From Paenarthrobacter sp. DKR-5 (GTDB lineage Bacteria > Actinomycetota > Actinomycetes > Actinomycetales > Micrococcaceae): a stretch of DNA of 64,000 nucleotides. Under the pieces are notes generated by a model. The model was not told the origin of the DNA. It was given only the letters and a program-made list of their open reading frames with translations, and did not search any database. Where the stretch lies: NCBI RefSeq assembly GCF_018531425.1, contig NZ_JAHBOI010000004.1:1-64000 (forward strand), read 5' to 3'. Within the stretch, counting starts at the first letter, position 1, and each line of letters begins with the position of its first letter. The translations under genes and the position numbers were made by a program. This document shows positions 35,456-44,478 of the stretch, piece by piece.

Positions 35456-35923
35456 GTGAGGCGCATGGCGATTACCGAGCTGGCCACGGGCACACCGGGG
35501 GAACAGGGAGCGGGCGGCTGCCCGCCGTTGCTGGAAGGGCTCGTCCCGGCCGCCCGGGACAGTGCGCGCATTGCCGTTTCGCGCTCGGCGGACGGGATCG
35601 TTGAGGTGACCCTCCCTGCCGGCATCGACATCACCGAGGACCAAGCCATCCAAGCCACCGTGGAAATCTTCGAGCTCACCGCGGGAGCGCCCGCAGCCGT
35701 GCTGCTGGACGTGACAGGGGTGGCCTCGATCAGCCGGGATGCCCGGCGCGTCGCTGCGACCATGACGGGTGTTGCCGCTTGCGCGGTGCGGGGCCGCACC
35801 GCCGTCGACCGGGTGCTCGGCCACTTCCTCTTCGGCGAGAAGGTCTCCAATTTCCCGGCGCGCTACTTCAGTTCCGACGCCGACGCCCGCGCCTGGCTGA
35901 AAGTGCACGTGAGTGCCCGGTAA
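35456..35923 (+). CDS. STAS/SpoIIAA-like domain protein
   Basis: 155 residues. After a variable 30-residue start, the strand-helix pattern VSRSADGIVEVTLPAGIDITEDQAI, AAVLLDVTGVASISRDARR and VDRVLGHFLFGEK resembles SpoIIAA-like/STAS folds of unknown function common in actinobacteria. There is no classical phospho-Ser site (DS[SA]G). The start is GTG 35456, with ATG 35465 possible. It overlaps the GGDEF-EAL gene by 11 bases, which suggests a two-gene signalling unit. Confidence 0.65.
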   Translation: MRRMAITELATGTPGEQGAGGCPPLLEGLVPAARDSARIAVSRSADGIVEVTLPAGIDITEDQAIQATVEIFELTAGAPAAVLLDVTGVASISRDARRVAATMTGVAACAVRGRTAVDRVLGHFLFGEKVSNFPARYFSSDADARAWLKVHVSAR

Positions 35924-37460
35924 CTCGGTGTCCGACCCCCGGCTGGGCGAACTTCTCGACGGCATCATCCGGCTCGCCGCCGGCGACCTCCGCTGCCGGG
36001 TGAAGCCTTCGGCCGCGCGCGATGAGATCGACGCCGTGATCACCGGAATCAACCTTCTCGCCGATGACCTGCAGCTGGTGTACGAGGAACTGGAAGCGAG
36101 AGTCGAATCGCGCACGGCGCTGCTGCGGGAGGCCCACCGCGAGATGGAGCGCATGGCCATGACGGACGCCCTAACGTCCCTGGCCAACCGCGCCGCGCTG
36201 CTCGCCGCCATCGACCGGGAGCTGGCGGCCGCGGCCGCAGGGGGACCGCCGCCGGCGCTGCTGATGGTCGACCTCGACTCGTTCAAGGGCATCAATGACA
36301 GCCATGGCCACGGCGCCGGGGACCAGGTGCTCACCGGCGTCGCTGAACGACTGCGGGAAAGCGCCCGCGAAACGGATGTCGTGGCGCGGCTGGGCGGTGA
36401 CGAATTCGCCATCCTGATCCCCGGAGCCTCCCTCGCCGGGGCGATGAACGTGGGCGAGCGGATCCTCAACGCCCTGAACGGTGGCCTCAAGGTGGGGCAC
36501 CGCAACATCGTCTGCCGCGCCAGCATCGGGCTGCGAATGGCCGAACGCGGGCAAAGCGCCCAGGAGCTCCTGCAGGAAGCGGACGTCGCGATGTACGCGG
36601 CCAAGGCCGAGGGCAGCGCCAAGGTGAAGGTCTTCGAGCCCTTCATGCTGCACGCCCAGCAGCTGCGCAATATGCTTGCTGTCGAACTGCGGCGGGCCAT
36701 CAGCGAGGACCAGCTGGTGCTGCACTACCAGCCCATCATTGAACTGGCGACGGGGCGCATCGAAGGGGTGGAGGCGCTGGTGCGTTGGCAGCACCCGGAC
36801 CGCGGGCTGATCATGCCGGACGAGTTCATCGCCGTGGCGGAGGAAATCGGCGTCGTCGCCGAACTCGGCCGCTGGGTCATCGGCACTGCGTTGGCCCAGC
36901 TGAGGGGATGGAAGGACGCGCTTGAGCTCGACGAGAGGTTCTCCGTGCGCATCAATATTTCACCGTTCCAGCTGCAGAGCATTGAATTCGTCGATGACAT
37001 CTGGAAGGCGCTGCGCAGCGCGGAGATCAAGCCGGCCAACCTCATCCTCGAGCTGACGGAATCGGTGTTCGTCGGCGGCACCGAACTCGACCGTTATTCC
37101 ATCCTGGGGCTGCGCCAGCTCGGGGTCGGGCTGGAGATCGACGACTTCGGCACCGGGTACTCCTCGATCAGCTACCTGCGGCGCCTGCCTGTCGACAAGG
37201 TCAAGATCGACCGGTCGCTGCTGGGCGAACCGGCCCAGGACCCCCAGCAGCGCGCGTTCCTCACGGCCATCCTGCAGCTGGTGCGCGCCTGCCGCCTGGA
37301 AGCAGTCTTCGAGGGGATCGAGAACCGCAGCCAGGCGGAGGAGCTGCGGCGCCTGGGCGCGGAGAGCGCCCAAGGCTACTATTTCAGCCGTCCGCTGCCC
37401 GCTGAGGGCATCCTGGACCTGCTGGGTCGGAGCCCGGCGGACCAGCACTGGAGCCTTTGA
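35913..37460 (+). CDS. HAMP-like GGDEF-EAL protein
   Basis: 515 residues. A HAMP-like helix pair (about 15-70, without a membrane anchor) is followed by an intact GGDEF domain (GGDEF at 161-165) with the RxxD inhibitory site (RETD, 152-155). A full EAL domain follows, with EALVRWQ (287-293), INISPFQLQ, LELTESVF, IDDFGTGYSS, KVKIDRSL and FEGIEN. It may synthesise and degrade c-di-GMP, with the HAMP part passing a signal, possibly from the STAS-like partner. It has no sensor domain of its own. The start is GTG 35913 or GTG 35928. Confidence 0.87.
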   Translation: MPGNSVSDPRLGELLDGIIRLAAGDLRCRVKPSAARDEIDAVITGINLLADDLQLVYEELEARVESRTALLREAHREMERMAMTDALTSLANRAALLAAIDRELAAAAAGGPPPALLMVDLDSFKGINDSHGHGAGDQVLTGVAERLRESARETDVVARLGGDEFAILIPGASLAGAMNVGERILNALNGGLKVGHRNIVCRASIGLRMAERGQSAQELLQEADVAMYAAKAEGSAKVKVFEPFMLHAQQLRNMLAVELRRAISEDQLVLHYQPIIELATGRIEGVEALVRWQHPDRGLIMPDEFIAVAEEIGVVAELGRWVIGTALAQLRGWKDALELDERFSVRINISPFQLQSIEFVDDIWKALRSAEIKPANLILELTESVFVGGTELDRYSILGLRQLGVGLEIDDFGTGYSSISYLRRLPVDKVKIDRSLLGEPAQDPQQRAFLTAILQLVRACRLEAVFEGIENRSQAEELRRLGAESAQGYYFSRPLPAEGILDLLGRSPADQHWSL

Positions 37461-37504
37461 CGACACCCGACTGCCGATCCGGGCCCGCGGGCCGGCCGCC
37501 GCCG

Positions 37505-37840
37505 TCAGCTGCGCCGGGTCTGCTCAGGGCTGAGCAGCATGGCCGAGGAACCGGTCACGGCCAGGATCTCCACCGGGGTGAGCCCGGACGCTTCAGCGAG
37601 GTCCTGCAGCCGGCTGCCGGAGGTGAGTGCCGCCTGCAGGCAGTCGACCAGCAGCCGCTGGGCCTGGTCGCGCTGGAAGTCGGCGCCTTCCAGCGCCGCG
37701 GCAGCGAGCCACACCTCGCGGGCACGGACGTCCGCCGCGCAGAAAGATGGCACCGAAGCAGGGGCGAGCGCCTGATCGCAGGAAGAAGAATAGCCAACGG
37801 CGTGGTCCGCGGACGCCGGGTCGTGAAGCAGATCGGTCAT
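37505..37840 (-). CDS. Small hypothetical protein with HTH-like end, 111 aa
   Basis: From ATG 37840, the C-terminal part (LLVDCLQAALTSGSRLQDLAEASGLTPVEILAVTG) looks like a helix-turn-helix or small helical domain. No good ribosome-binding site is seen at 37840; an in-frame ATG at 37966 is an alternative. It is likely to share a transcript with the helical protein upstream. No family recognised. Confidence 0.45.
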   Translation of the reverse strand: MTDLLHDPASADHAVGYSSSCDQALAPASVPSFCAADVRAREVWLAAAALEGADFQRDQAQRLLVDCLQAALTSGSRLQDLAEASGLTPVEILAVTGSSAMLLSPEQTRRS

Positions 37841-38027
37841 GGCCGCACGCTGCGGCGGGAGGAGATGGACACAGTGGTCTCCGATGATTGCGGTGTCCGG
37901 CGCCGAGCGGCTTCTTCGCTTGCAACCGGGTTCCCGTTGCCCCGATCGTACGCGCAGAACGGCCATTCTGTCTTGCTGGCCGCCGCGGCTCCTCCGTGCA
38001 CGGCCGCCGCGGCGGTCCGGTACCGGC

Positions 38028-38561
38028 TCAGAGCAGGTGCCACAGCTGCCTCCGGCGCAGCTCGGTGGCATGGGCGAGCCGCCACCTGATTTGCCGGACG
38101 CAGTGGTCCTTGCTCTTCTCGGCGTCGGGCACCTGCAGCAGCCAGCGCTCCAGGACAGCGATCTCGGCGTCGTACCTGCCCAAGCTGCGGAAGACCTGGG
38201 CTGCCTGCCAGGTGATCTGCGCCGGCGGGGGCGCGGGCGCGGCTCCGGCGGAGGCGAGTGAATCCAGTTCCGCGGCCTCCACGCATTCCAGGGCCAGTTC
38301 CACGGCTTCGGTCAATAGGCCCTGCTGGCGCAACGCGTCGATCTGGGACGCGTGCCTGGCGTAGTGCCGGCCGCGGACGAGCAGGTGCCGCTCGGTAGTC
38401 TCAGCGGTTGCGGCGGCTCCGGGACCCGTCCCGTTGGCTGCCGACGGCTGCGAAAACCGGCGGGAGACGGCGGCCGCCCGCAAGCTGCGCATCCGGTGAC
38501 CGCGTCCGGTGCCCTTCGCGGCCACTGCCGACGGCCGAATGTCCCGTTCTGCGATACTCAT
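38028..38561 (-). CDS. Helical-repeat (TPR-like) protein, 177 aa
   Basis: ATG 38561 follows the strong site AAGGGGGA. A disordered, basic N-terminus (about 1-55) is followed by helical pairs such as IDALRQQGLLTEAVELALECVE and AAQVFRSLGRYDAEIAVLERWL that look like tetratricopeptide-type repeats. It is probably a cytosolic adaptor. The upstream region of about 150 bases is shared with the SRAP gene transcribed the other way. Confidence 0.6.
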   Translation of the reverse strand: MSIAERDIRPSAVAAKGTGRGHRMRSLRAAAVSRRFSQPSAANGTGPGAAATAETTERHLLVRGRHYARHASQIDALRQQGLLTEAVELALECVEAAELDSLASAGAAPAPPPAQITWQAAQVFRSLGRYDAEIAVLERWLLQVPDAEKSKDHCVRQIRWRLAHATELRRRQLWHLL

Positions 38562-38716
38562 GAATCCCCCTTCGGAGCGCCGCTGCGGCCCGGAAGTGCA
38601 GCAGTCCTGCTAGTGGTAAGTAAGCTTAGCTTCCTTTGGGCCGAGCTGGGAACACCCGGTCGCCGGCGGGGTTCCTGCGGCTGTGCCGTTGGGGCGCGGT
38701 CGTGCAGAATGGCCCT

Positions 38717-39424
38717 ATGTGCGGAAGGTTTGCAATGAAACAGTCGCGGGCGGACCTGATGGTCACCTTCGAGATCACGGAGGCGCACGGGCAGGAGCTG
38801 CCGCCGTCGTGGAACGTCGCCCCGACGGACCCGGTGAACATGGTGCGGGAGAGGAGGGAGCGGCCGGAGGCGGGCAGGATGCTCGAGACGCCGCGCTGGG
38901 GCCTGGTGCCCCCGTGGGCGAAGGATCCGAAGGCCGGCGCGCGCGCCATCAACGCCAGGATTGAGACCGTCACCGAAAAGCCGATGTTCCGCAAGGCTGC
39001 GCTGCGACACCGGGGCCTGATCCCCGCCAACGGCTACTACGAATGGCAGAAGGGGCCCGGCGGCAGCAAGACCCCGATCTACCTGCATCCCGGCGCGGAG
39101 GACGAGCTGCTCGCCTTCGCGGCGCTCTACGAGTTCTGGCCGGACCCGTCAAAGGCGGAGGACGATCCGGAGAAGTGGCTGATGACCGCGACGATCATCA
39201 CGCAGAACGCCACCGACAGCCTGGGCCACATCCACGACAGGTGCCCGGTCATTGTGCCGCGCACGCTGCAGGAGGACTGGCTTGACCCGGACCTGACCGC
39301 CCGGGCCGACGTCGAACACCTGCTCTCGGCCATGCCCGAGCCGCATCTGATTCCCCGCGAGGTCAGCAACCGGGTGAATTCGGTCCGCAACAACGGCCCG
39401 GAGCTCATCGAGGCGGTGGCCTAG
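38717..39424 (+). CDS. SRAP-domain protein (YedK/HMCES type)
   Basis: 235 residues. After Met removal the catalytic Cys 2 is exposed (MCGRFAM). The conserved WNVAPTD, WGLVPPWAKD, ARAINARIET, ANGYYEW and HDRCPVI segments match the SOS-associated SRAP family. These enzymes form a covalent crosslink with abasic sites in single-stranded DNA and protect them. The frame opens earlier at 38636, but ATG 38717 gives the required N-terminal Cys. The family is often SOS-induced; no LexA box was noticed here. Confidence 0.9.
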   Translation: MCGRFAMKQSRADLMVTFEITEAHGQELPPSWNVAPTDPVNMVRERRERPEAGRMLETPRWGLVPPWAKDPKAGARAINARIETVTEKPMFRKAALRHRGLIPANGYYEWQKGPGGSKTPIYLHPGAEDELLAFAALYEFWPDPSKAEDDPEKWLMTATIITQNATDSLGHIHDRCPVIVPRTLQEDWLDPDLTARADVEHLLSAMPEPHLIPREVSNRVNSVRNNGPELIEAVA

Positions 39425-39434
39425 AATTCCGAGG

Positions 39435-40649
39435 GTGACAGACGAGACAGCGGTGGACGCCGGCGCGCTGGTCGCGGGGCGGTACCGGCTCAAGGGCCTG
39501 GTCGGCCGCGGCGGCATGGCGGCCGTGCACCGGGCGACCGATGAGGCGCTCGGCAGGGACGTCGCACTGAAACTGTTCCGTCCGCATTTGGCCGACGACG
39601 ACGAGCGACGCCGCCAGGAGGCGGAGATCCGGGTTTTGGCAGCGTTCAACCACCCGCGCCTGGTCACGCTCTTCGATGCCGGCACCGACGAAGAGGGCTC
39701 CGACGTGCCGCGGACGTTTCTCGTGATGGAGCTGGTGGACGGTACCGACCTGCGCAGACAGATCCGCGGCGGGGCCCTGAGCGAAGCCGAGGTGCGCAGC
39801 ATCGGCGCCGACGTGGCCGAGGCTCTCGCCTACGTGCACAGCAAGGGCGTCATCCACCGCGACGTGAAACCAGCCAACGTGCTGCTATCGCTCGACGACG
39901 GCAGCGGGGCACTGCGCGCCAAGCTCGCCGACTTCGGCGTGGCCCGGATCGTCGAAGGGACCCGGCTCACCGCGACCGGCACCACCATCGGCACCGCGAG
40001 CTATCTCAGCCCCGAACAGGCCACGGGCGCCGTCCTCACTCCGGCCAGCGACGTGTACTCGCTGGGCTTGGTGCTGCTTGAGTGCCTCAAGGGCGAAGTC
40101 GAATACGCCGGCAATGCCATCGCCGCCACGGTGGCCCGGCTTCAGCGGGATCCGGCAGTGCCGGAGAATCTCGAGCCGGGCCTGGCGGAACTGCTGGCAC
40201 GAATGACGCGCAAGGATCCGGCAGCCCGGCCCACCGCGGCAGAGGCTGCCGCCGCCCTTCGGCAGGCCGCGGCCGGCGCCGCGACAACGGCGCTGCCCGT
40301 TGCCTCCGCCGCGACGCGCCCGCTTCCGGCCCTGCCGCAGCGGCCGCCCCGTTCCGCCACCACCGGGGAGCAAACCCGGGCTCCCGGGGCGCAGCCGCCC
40401 TTCGGCGTGGCGCGCCGGCAGCCGGGCGGGGCGCGTCTGCGGCCGGCCGGGGCGCGCGCGGTTTCCTTGTTCCGGCGCAGGCTCTTCTGGCTGGCGGCCG
40501 CCGCGGTGCTGCTGGTCGTGGCCGTGCTGGTGATCGTGGGACTGGCTTCCCGCCAACCCGCTGTTCCCGCAGCCCCGCCTTCCTATCCGGCGGTTCCCGG
40601 CCAGCTCGGCGAGCACCTGAAGGATCTCCAGGGGAGCGTGACCCCGTGA
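39435..40649 (+). CDS. Membrane Ser/Thr protein kinase (PknA/B-like)
   Basis: 404 residues. The kinase domain (about 15-275) has GRGGMAAVHRA, VALKLF (ATP Lys), VIHRDVKPANVLL and DFGVAR, so it should be active. A Pro/Arg-rich juxtamembrane part leads to one helix (about 355-378) and a short external tail without PASTA domains. Start GTG 39435. The stop overlaps the next gene (GTGA), linking the kinase to a lipoprotein and an M50 protease. Confidence 0.87.
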   Translation: MTDETAVDAGALVAGRYRLKGLVGRGGMAAVHRATDEALGRDVALKLFRPHLADDDERRRQEAEIRVLAAFNHPRLVTLFDAGTDEEGSDVPRTFLVMELVDGTDLRRQIRGGALSEAEVRSIGADVAEALAYVHSKGVIHRDVKPANVLLSLDDGSGALRAKLADFGVARIVEGTRLTATGTTIGTASYLSPEQATGAVLTPASDVYSLGLVLLECLKGEVEYAGNAIAATVARLQRDPAVPENLEPGLAELLARMTRKDPAARPTAAEAAAALRQAAAGAATTALPVASAATRPLPALPQRPPRSATTGEQTRAPGAQPPFGVARRQPGGARLRPAGARAVSLFRRRLFWLAAAAVLLVVAVLVIVGLASRQPAVPAAPPSYPAVPGQLGEHLKDLQGSVTP

Positions 40650-41119
40650 GCCGGCTGTCCATGACCCGAGGCACGGGCGTGCTGGCGGCGGTGCTGGCCG
40701 CGGGGGCACTGCTAGCTTCCTGTTCCGCCCCGGCGGATCTGGACGCCGCGGCAGCCTCGCAGCTGCAGTCCCGCGTCCTGGCGGTCAGCAAGGACGCCGC
40801 GGGCAAGAACTATGCCGGCGCGCTCGCCGACCTGGACCAGCTGGGACGGGACCTCGACGCAGCTGCCGCGGCCGGCAAGCTGACGCCCGCGCGCCGGGAG
40901 CAGATCAGTTCCGCGATGGCCCTCGTCCGCGCCGACCTCAGCGCAGCCAGGACCGCGGCGTCTGCCTCGCCGTCGCCGTCCACTGCGCCGACACCGACGC
41001 CGACGCCGGCGCCGGCAGTCGCGCCGGCCGTGACGCCAACAGCCGCCCCGGCACCCCTGCCGCCAGCCCCCGCCAAGGGCCGGAGCCACTCGAAGGGCAA
41101 GGGGAAAAAGGACCATTAA
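40646..41119 (+). CDS. Secreted lipoprotein with Pro/Ala-rich tail
   Basis: 157 residues from GTG 40646. Signal peptide with lipobox LLASC (about residues 22-26), a short helical domain of about 70 residues (AASQLQSRVLAVSKDAAGKNYAGALADLDQL and a second helix) and a long SPSPSTAPTPTPTPAPA tail ending in Lys/Gly-rich KGKGKKDH. It is probably anchored to the outer face of the membrane as a partner of the kinase encoded just upstream. Function unknown. Confidence 0.75.
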   Translation: MSRLSMTRGTGVLAAVLAAGALLASCSAPADLDAAAASQLQSRVLAVSKDAAGKNYAGALADLDQLGRDLDAAAAAGKLTPARREQISSAMALVRADLSAARTAASASPSPSTAPTPTPTPAPAVAPAVTPTAAPAPLPPAPAKGRSHSKGKGKKDH

Positions 41120-41171
41120 CGCTTTCCCTGACATCCCCGGCAGCTGGTGGGCCCGGCTGCTGGGCGGGTTC

Positions 41172-41864
41172 ATGCACCGCCCGGCGCCCGCGGTGACGGC
41201 GCTGGAGGTGGTGCTCATCCTGCTCGCCGCGGCGGCCCTGTCTGTGCCGCGCGGAAGCTGGCGGTACTTCGGTCTCTACGTGACCATCGTCCACGAGCTC
41301 GGCCACGCCTTCGCGGCCCTGATGACCGGCCGGCTGCTCACCGGGATCCAGCTGCGGTTCGACCAATCCGGCACCACCTCGAGCACGGGCAGGGCCCAGG
41401 CGGTGTGGGCCGGCTTCTGGGGATACCCGGTCCCGGCGCTCCTCGGGGCGGCGCTGGTCTGGTCGGGCATCAACGGGTGGGCGTCGGCGGCGCTGTCCGC
41501 GGGCAGCATCCTGCTGGTGCTCACCGTGCTCTTTATCCGGAACTGGCAGGGCCTGCTGATCCTGGCGGCCGCCGTCGTCGTCGCCGGTGCACTCGTGCTG
41601 TTTGCCCCGGACGCCTTCCTTGGGCACCTGACTCTTGTCCTTGGCATCGCGCTGCTGGTGGGTGCCGTCCGGGACTGGCTCAACCTGCTTAGCGTGCATC
41701 TGCGGCGGCGGCACCAGCTGGCCAGCTCGGACGCCTACCTGCTGGCCCGTTCCACCGGCGTGCCGGCCGCGGTGTGGCTCGTGCTCTTCGGCGCCGTCAT
41801 CGCGCTCGCCTGGCTCGGCGCGGCCGCCGCTGCGCTGCCAGCGCTCACCCTGGTTGCCGCATGA
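41172..41864 (+). CDS. M50-family membrane metallopeptidase
   Basis: 230 residues with about five helices and the zinc motif HELGH (about 41-45). It belongs to a compact M50 group without PDZ domain, found in many actinobacteria. It probably cleaves membrane substrates. ATG 41172 has only GGGCGGG upstream. The same frame runs back to 41115, where an ATT overlaps the lipoprotein stop and would add a plausible NAFPDIPGSWWARLLGGF extension. It overlaps the glycosylase gene (ATGA). Confidence 0.78.
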   Translation: MHRPAPAVTALEVVLILLAAAALSVPRGSWRYFGLYVTIVHELGHAFAALMTGRLLTGIQLRFDQSGTTSSTGRAQAVWAGFWGYPVPALLGAALVWSGINGWASAALSAGSILLVLTVLFIRNWQGLLILAAAVVVAGALVLFAPDAFLGHLTLVLGIALLVGAVRDWLNLLSVHLRRRHQLASSDAYLLARSTGVPAAVWLVLFGAVIALAWLGAAAAALPALTLVAA

Positions 41865-42745
41865 AGGCGCCCGGCGCGGCCGGCGGCAGCACGACCTTCA
41901 CGCTGGTTCCGAGGGGCGCCTACGACGCCGTGCCGCTGCTGGCTGCGTTGGGGGCCCATGCGATCCCGCAGGTGGAGCGGACGGATCCGGCTGCGGGGAC
42001 GCACACCCGGCTGGTCCGCACCCCCGGCGGCCCCGCCGTAGTCACCGCAGCCTTCGGCCGCCCGGCAGCCGTGGAGGTGACGGTCGAGGGCGCCGATGCG
42101 GCAGCCCTCGGCTGGCTCCGGACCCGCTGCCGGCAGTGGCTGGACACGGACACTGACACGGCGGAGGTGAACGCCATGTTCGGGGATGACCCGTTGCTGG
42201 GGCCCCTGGTGCGGGCGCGTCCCGGGCTGCGGATCCTTGGCTATCCGGACGGCTTCGAAGCCGCCGCCGTGACGGTGCTCGGCCAGCAGGTGTCGCTGGC
42301 CGCCTGCCGGACCTTCGCCGGTCGGCTCGCGGCAGCGTATGGCGAAACCGGTCCGCACGGCCTGATATCGTTCCCGGCACCGGAAGCCGTTGCGGCGGCG
42401 GGAGCCGAGGAGCTGCAGAAGGCCATCGGGCTGACGCATGCGCGCTCACGGACGCTTCAGGCCCTGGCCGAGGCCTGCGCCGACGGGCTGGCGCTGGACC
42501 CGGAGGGCGACCACGCCGAGATCCGGCGCCGGCTGCTCGCGCTGCCCGGAATCGGCCCGTGGACGGCGGATTATCTGGCGCTGCGGGCGCTGGGTGACCG
42601 CAACGCCTACCCGTCGGGGGACCTGGTGCTGCAGCGCGCACTCAGTGTTTCCACGGCGAAGCAGGCGCTGGCGGCAGCAGCGCGGTGGGAGCCGTACCGC
42701 GCCTACGCAGTGTTCCACCTGTGGACCGGCGCTGCCTACCTGTAG
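41861..42745 (+). CDS. AlkA-like DNA glycosylase (HhH-GPD)
   Basis: 294 residues. An N-terminal AlkA-type beta domain is followed by the HhH-GPD domain with the hairpin LLALPGIGPWTADYL and the catalytic Asp in YPSGDLVLQRAL. The family removes alkylated bases (3-methyladenine and others). It is shorter than AdaA-AlkA fusions and has no Ada domain. ATG 41861 overlaps the M50 stop. It may belong by co-transcription to the kinase operon. Confidence 0.87.
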   Translation: MKAPGAAGGSTTFTLVPRGAYDAVPLLAALGAHAIPQVERTDPAAGTHTRLVRTPGGPAVVTAAFGRPAAVEVTVEGADAAALGWLRTRCRQWLDTDTDTAEVNAMFGDDPLLGPLVRARPGLRILGYPDGFEAAAVTVLGQQVSLAACRTFAGRLAAAYGETGPHGLISFPAPEAVAAAGAEELQKAIGLTHARSRTLQALAEACADGLALDPEGDHAEIRRRLLALPGIGPWTADYLALRALGDRNAYPSGDLVLQRALSVSTAKQALAAAARWEPYRAYAVFHLWTGAAYL

Positions 42746-42756
42746 CCGGAAACGGC

Positions 42757-42812
42757 GAGAGGCCAGCTGCGGCGGCCTTGGGACAACCCAGGCCGCCGCA
42801 ACTGGCCTCTCG
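42757..42812. terminator. Long hairpin between convergent genes
   Basis: CGAGAGGCCAG (42757-42767) pairs with CTGGCCTCTCG, and TGCGGCGGCCTTGGG pairs with CCCAGGCCGCCGCA, around an ACAA loop, with a small internal bulge. It serves the ends of the glycosylase gene and the alcohol dehydrogenase gene. There is no U-tract. Confidence 0.75.
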
Positions 42813-42839
42813 CGAGGACCCGAAGCGCGGGGAAGGCGC

Positions 42840-43898
42840 TTACTTGGCGTCGGGCCGCAGCAGGACCTTGATGGCCGTCCGCTCGTCCATCGCCTTGTAC
42901 GCCTCGGCCGCCTTGTCCAGCGGCAGCTCGACGTCGAAGACCAGCCCGGGGTTGATCCTCCCCGCGAGCACGTCCTCGAGCAGCTCCGGAATGTAGCTGC
43001 GCGCCGGAGCCATGCCGCCGCCGACGGTGATGTTCGTGTCGAACAGGTAGCGCACGGGGAGTTCCGGTCCGCCGGCCGGGACACCAACGAAACCGAGGGC
43101 GCCGCCGGGACGGGTCGAGCGCAGCGCCTGGTCCATCGATTCCTTGGTACCCACGCACTCCAGCACCGAGTCGGCGAGGACGCCGCCCAGCAGTTCCTTG
43201 ACCTTGGCGATGCCGGCGTCCCCGCGCTCTTCGACGATGTCCGTGGCGCCGAACTCGCGGGCGATCTTCTGGCGCGGTTCGTGCCGGGACATGGCGATGA
43301 TCCGCTCGGCTCCGAGTCGCTTGGCGGCCAGGACGCCGCAGAGCCCGACGGCGCCGTCGCCCACCACCACGACGGTGCGGCCCGGGCCGGCCTGGGCTGC
43401 CACCGCAGCGTGGTGGCCGGTGCACATGACGTCCGAGAGCGTCAGCAGCGACGGGTAGAGGCTCTCGTCCGGCTGCTCGGGAGTCTTGACCAGCGTGCCG
43501 TCGGCGAAGGGGACCCGCACGTATTCGCCCTGCCCGCCGTCGACGGGGAAGCCGTGCTCGTCGGTCGAGCCCCAGCCGGTGACGTGGTCGCAGGCAACGG
43601 TGACGCCGTTGCGGCACTGCGGGCAGGTTCCGTCGCTGGCGAGGAACGGGGCGATCACGAAGTCGCCCACGGAGAGCGTGCTGACCTCATCGCCGACGGC
43701 GGTGACCCGGCCGATGAACTCGTGCCCGATCGGACGCGGCTGCTTGACGGGGGCGATCCCGCGGTACGGCCACAGATCGGAGCCGCAGACACAGGAGGCG
43801 GCAACCTCGACGATCGCGTCGGTGGGCAGCTTGAGTTCGGGTGCTTCGCGTTCCTCGACGCGGATGTCGCCCGGACCGTGAATGATGGTGGCCAGCAT
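42840..43898 (-). CDS. Zinc-dependent alcohol dehydrogenase
   Basis: 352 residues of the MDR family. Catalytic zinc ligands lie in CVCGSD, GHE and the CPQC structural-zinc region (GTCPQCRNGVTVACD). The NAD-binding GDGAVGLCG and the EFGATDIVEERG segments are typical. It oxidises alcohols or reduces aldehydes; the substrate is not evident. The start is ATG 43898 because GAGGAGG lies at ideal distance. The frame is open 34 codons further upstream. Confidence 0.87.
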   Translation of the reverse strand: MLATIIHGPGDIRVEEREAPELKLPTDAIVEVAASCVCGSDLWPYRGIAPVKQPRPIGHEFIGRVTAVGDEVSTLSVGDFVIAPFLASDGTCPQCRNGVTVACDHVTGWGSTDEHGFPVDGGQGEYVRVPFADGTLVKTPEQPDESLYPSLLTLSDVMCTGHHAAVAAQAGPGRTVVVVGDGAVGLCGVLAAKRLGAERIIAMSRHEPRQKIAREFGATDIVEERGDAGIAKVKELLGGVLADSVLECVGTKESMDQALRSTRPGGALGFVGVPAGGPELPVRYLFDTNITVGGGMAPARSYIPELLEDVLAGRINPGLVFDVELPLDKAAEAYKAMDERTAIKVLLRPDAK

Positions 43899-44114
43899 GG
43901 TGCCTCCTCGGCAGCAGTGGTGGAAGTTCAGGGGCACGCGCCGGAGCTTGCGCGGCCGGGGTGCCTTTTGACAGTAGGAACGGCCGGGCCGCGGTGTCAA
44001 GGCGGCTCCGGTCCTCCCGGACGAAGCGCCGGACTTCCCCCGGACGAGAGATAGAAAGTAGGCTTATGGTGTGTCTTCGGGCACGGCACTGATCCCTCCA
44101 GAAAGGACAACGCG

Positions 44115-44402
44115 ATGAGCGAGCAGAACAGCGGCGAGGGCCGGATCGTGAATCCGACGACGGAGTACACGCGCGACGACGGCCCGGGCGACGCGGGGGA
44201 TGAGGCGAACGACATCCGCTTCAGCGAGGAGCAGGCCCTGATCAACGAACAGGCACACGGCGTCCGCCCGGACGGCGACGACGTCCCGGCGGGGGAGCCG
44301 TCCATGGACCAGGCCCTCGGTGACCTGGACCTTCCGGATGCCAACCTTGGAGAAGGCGAGGACGGCAGCGACGACGCACTGCACGCCGGAGGCACCGCCT
44401 GA
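44115..44402 (+). CDS. Small acidic hypothetical protein, 95 aa
   Basis: ATG 44115 follows AGAAAGGAC. The protein is strongly acidic and probably disordered ([36 protein letters not shown]). It resembles a class of short acidic proteins common in Arthrobacter, often of the DUF5709 type, but I am not sure of the family. A possible promoter lies at 44045-44075. Confidence 0.65.
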   Translation: MSEQNSGEGRIVNPTTEYTRDDGPGDAGDEANDIRFSEEQALINEQAHGVRPDGDDVPAGEPSMDQALGDLDLPDANLGEGEDGSDDALHAGGTA

Positions 44403-44478
44403 GCGAACCCGGGTTGCCGGCTGCCGCCGCCGCCCCGAACCTCACCATTGCCTTCCAACAGGAAAGAGACACACAGCC

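Noticed and set aside
42438-44054. 538-codon plus-strand frame across the glycosylase end and the alcohol dehydrogenase
   Set aside because: It covers a strong terminator hairpin and an intact opposite-strand enzyme, and has no recognisable domain.
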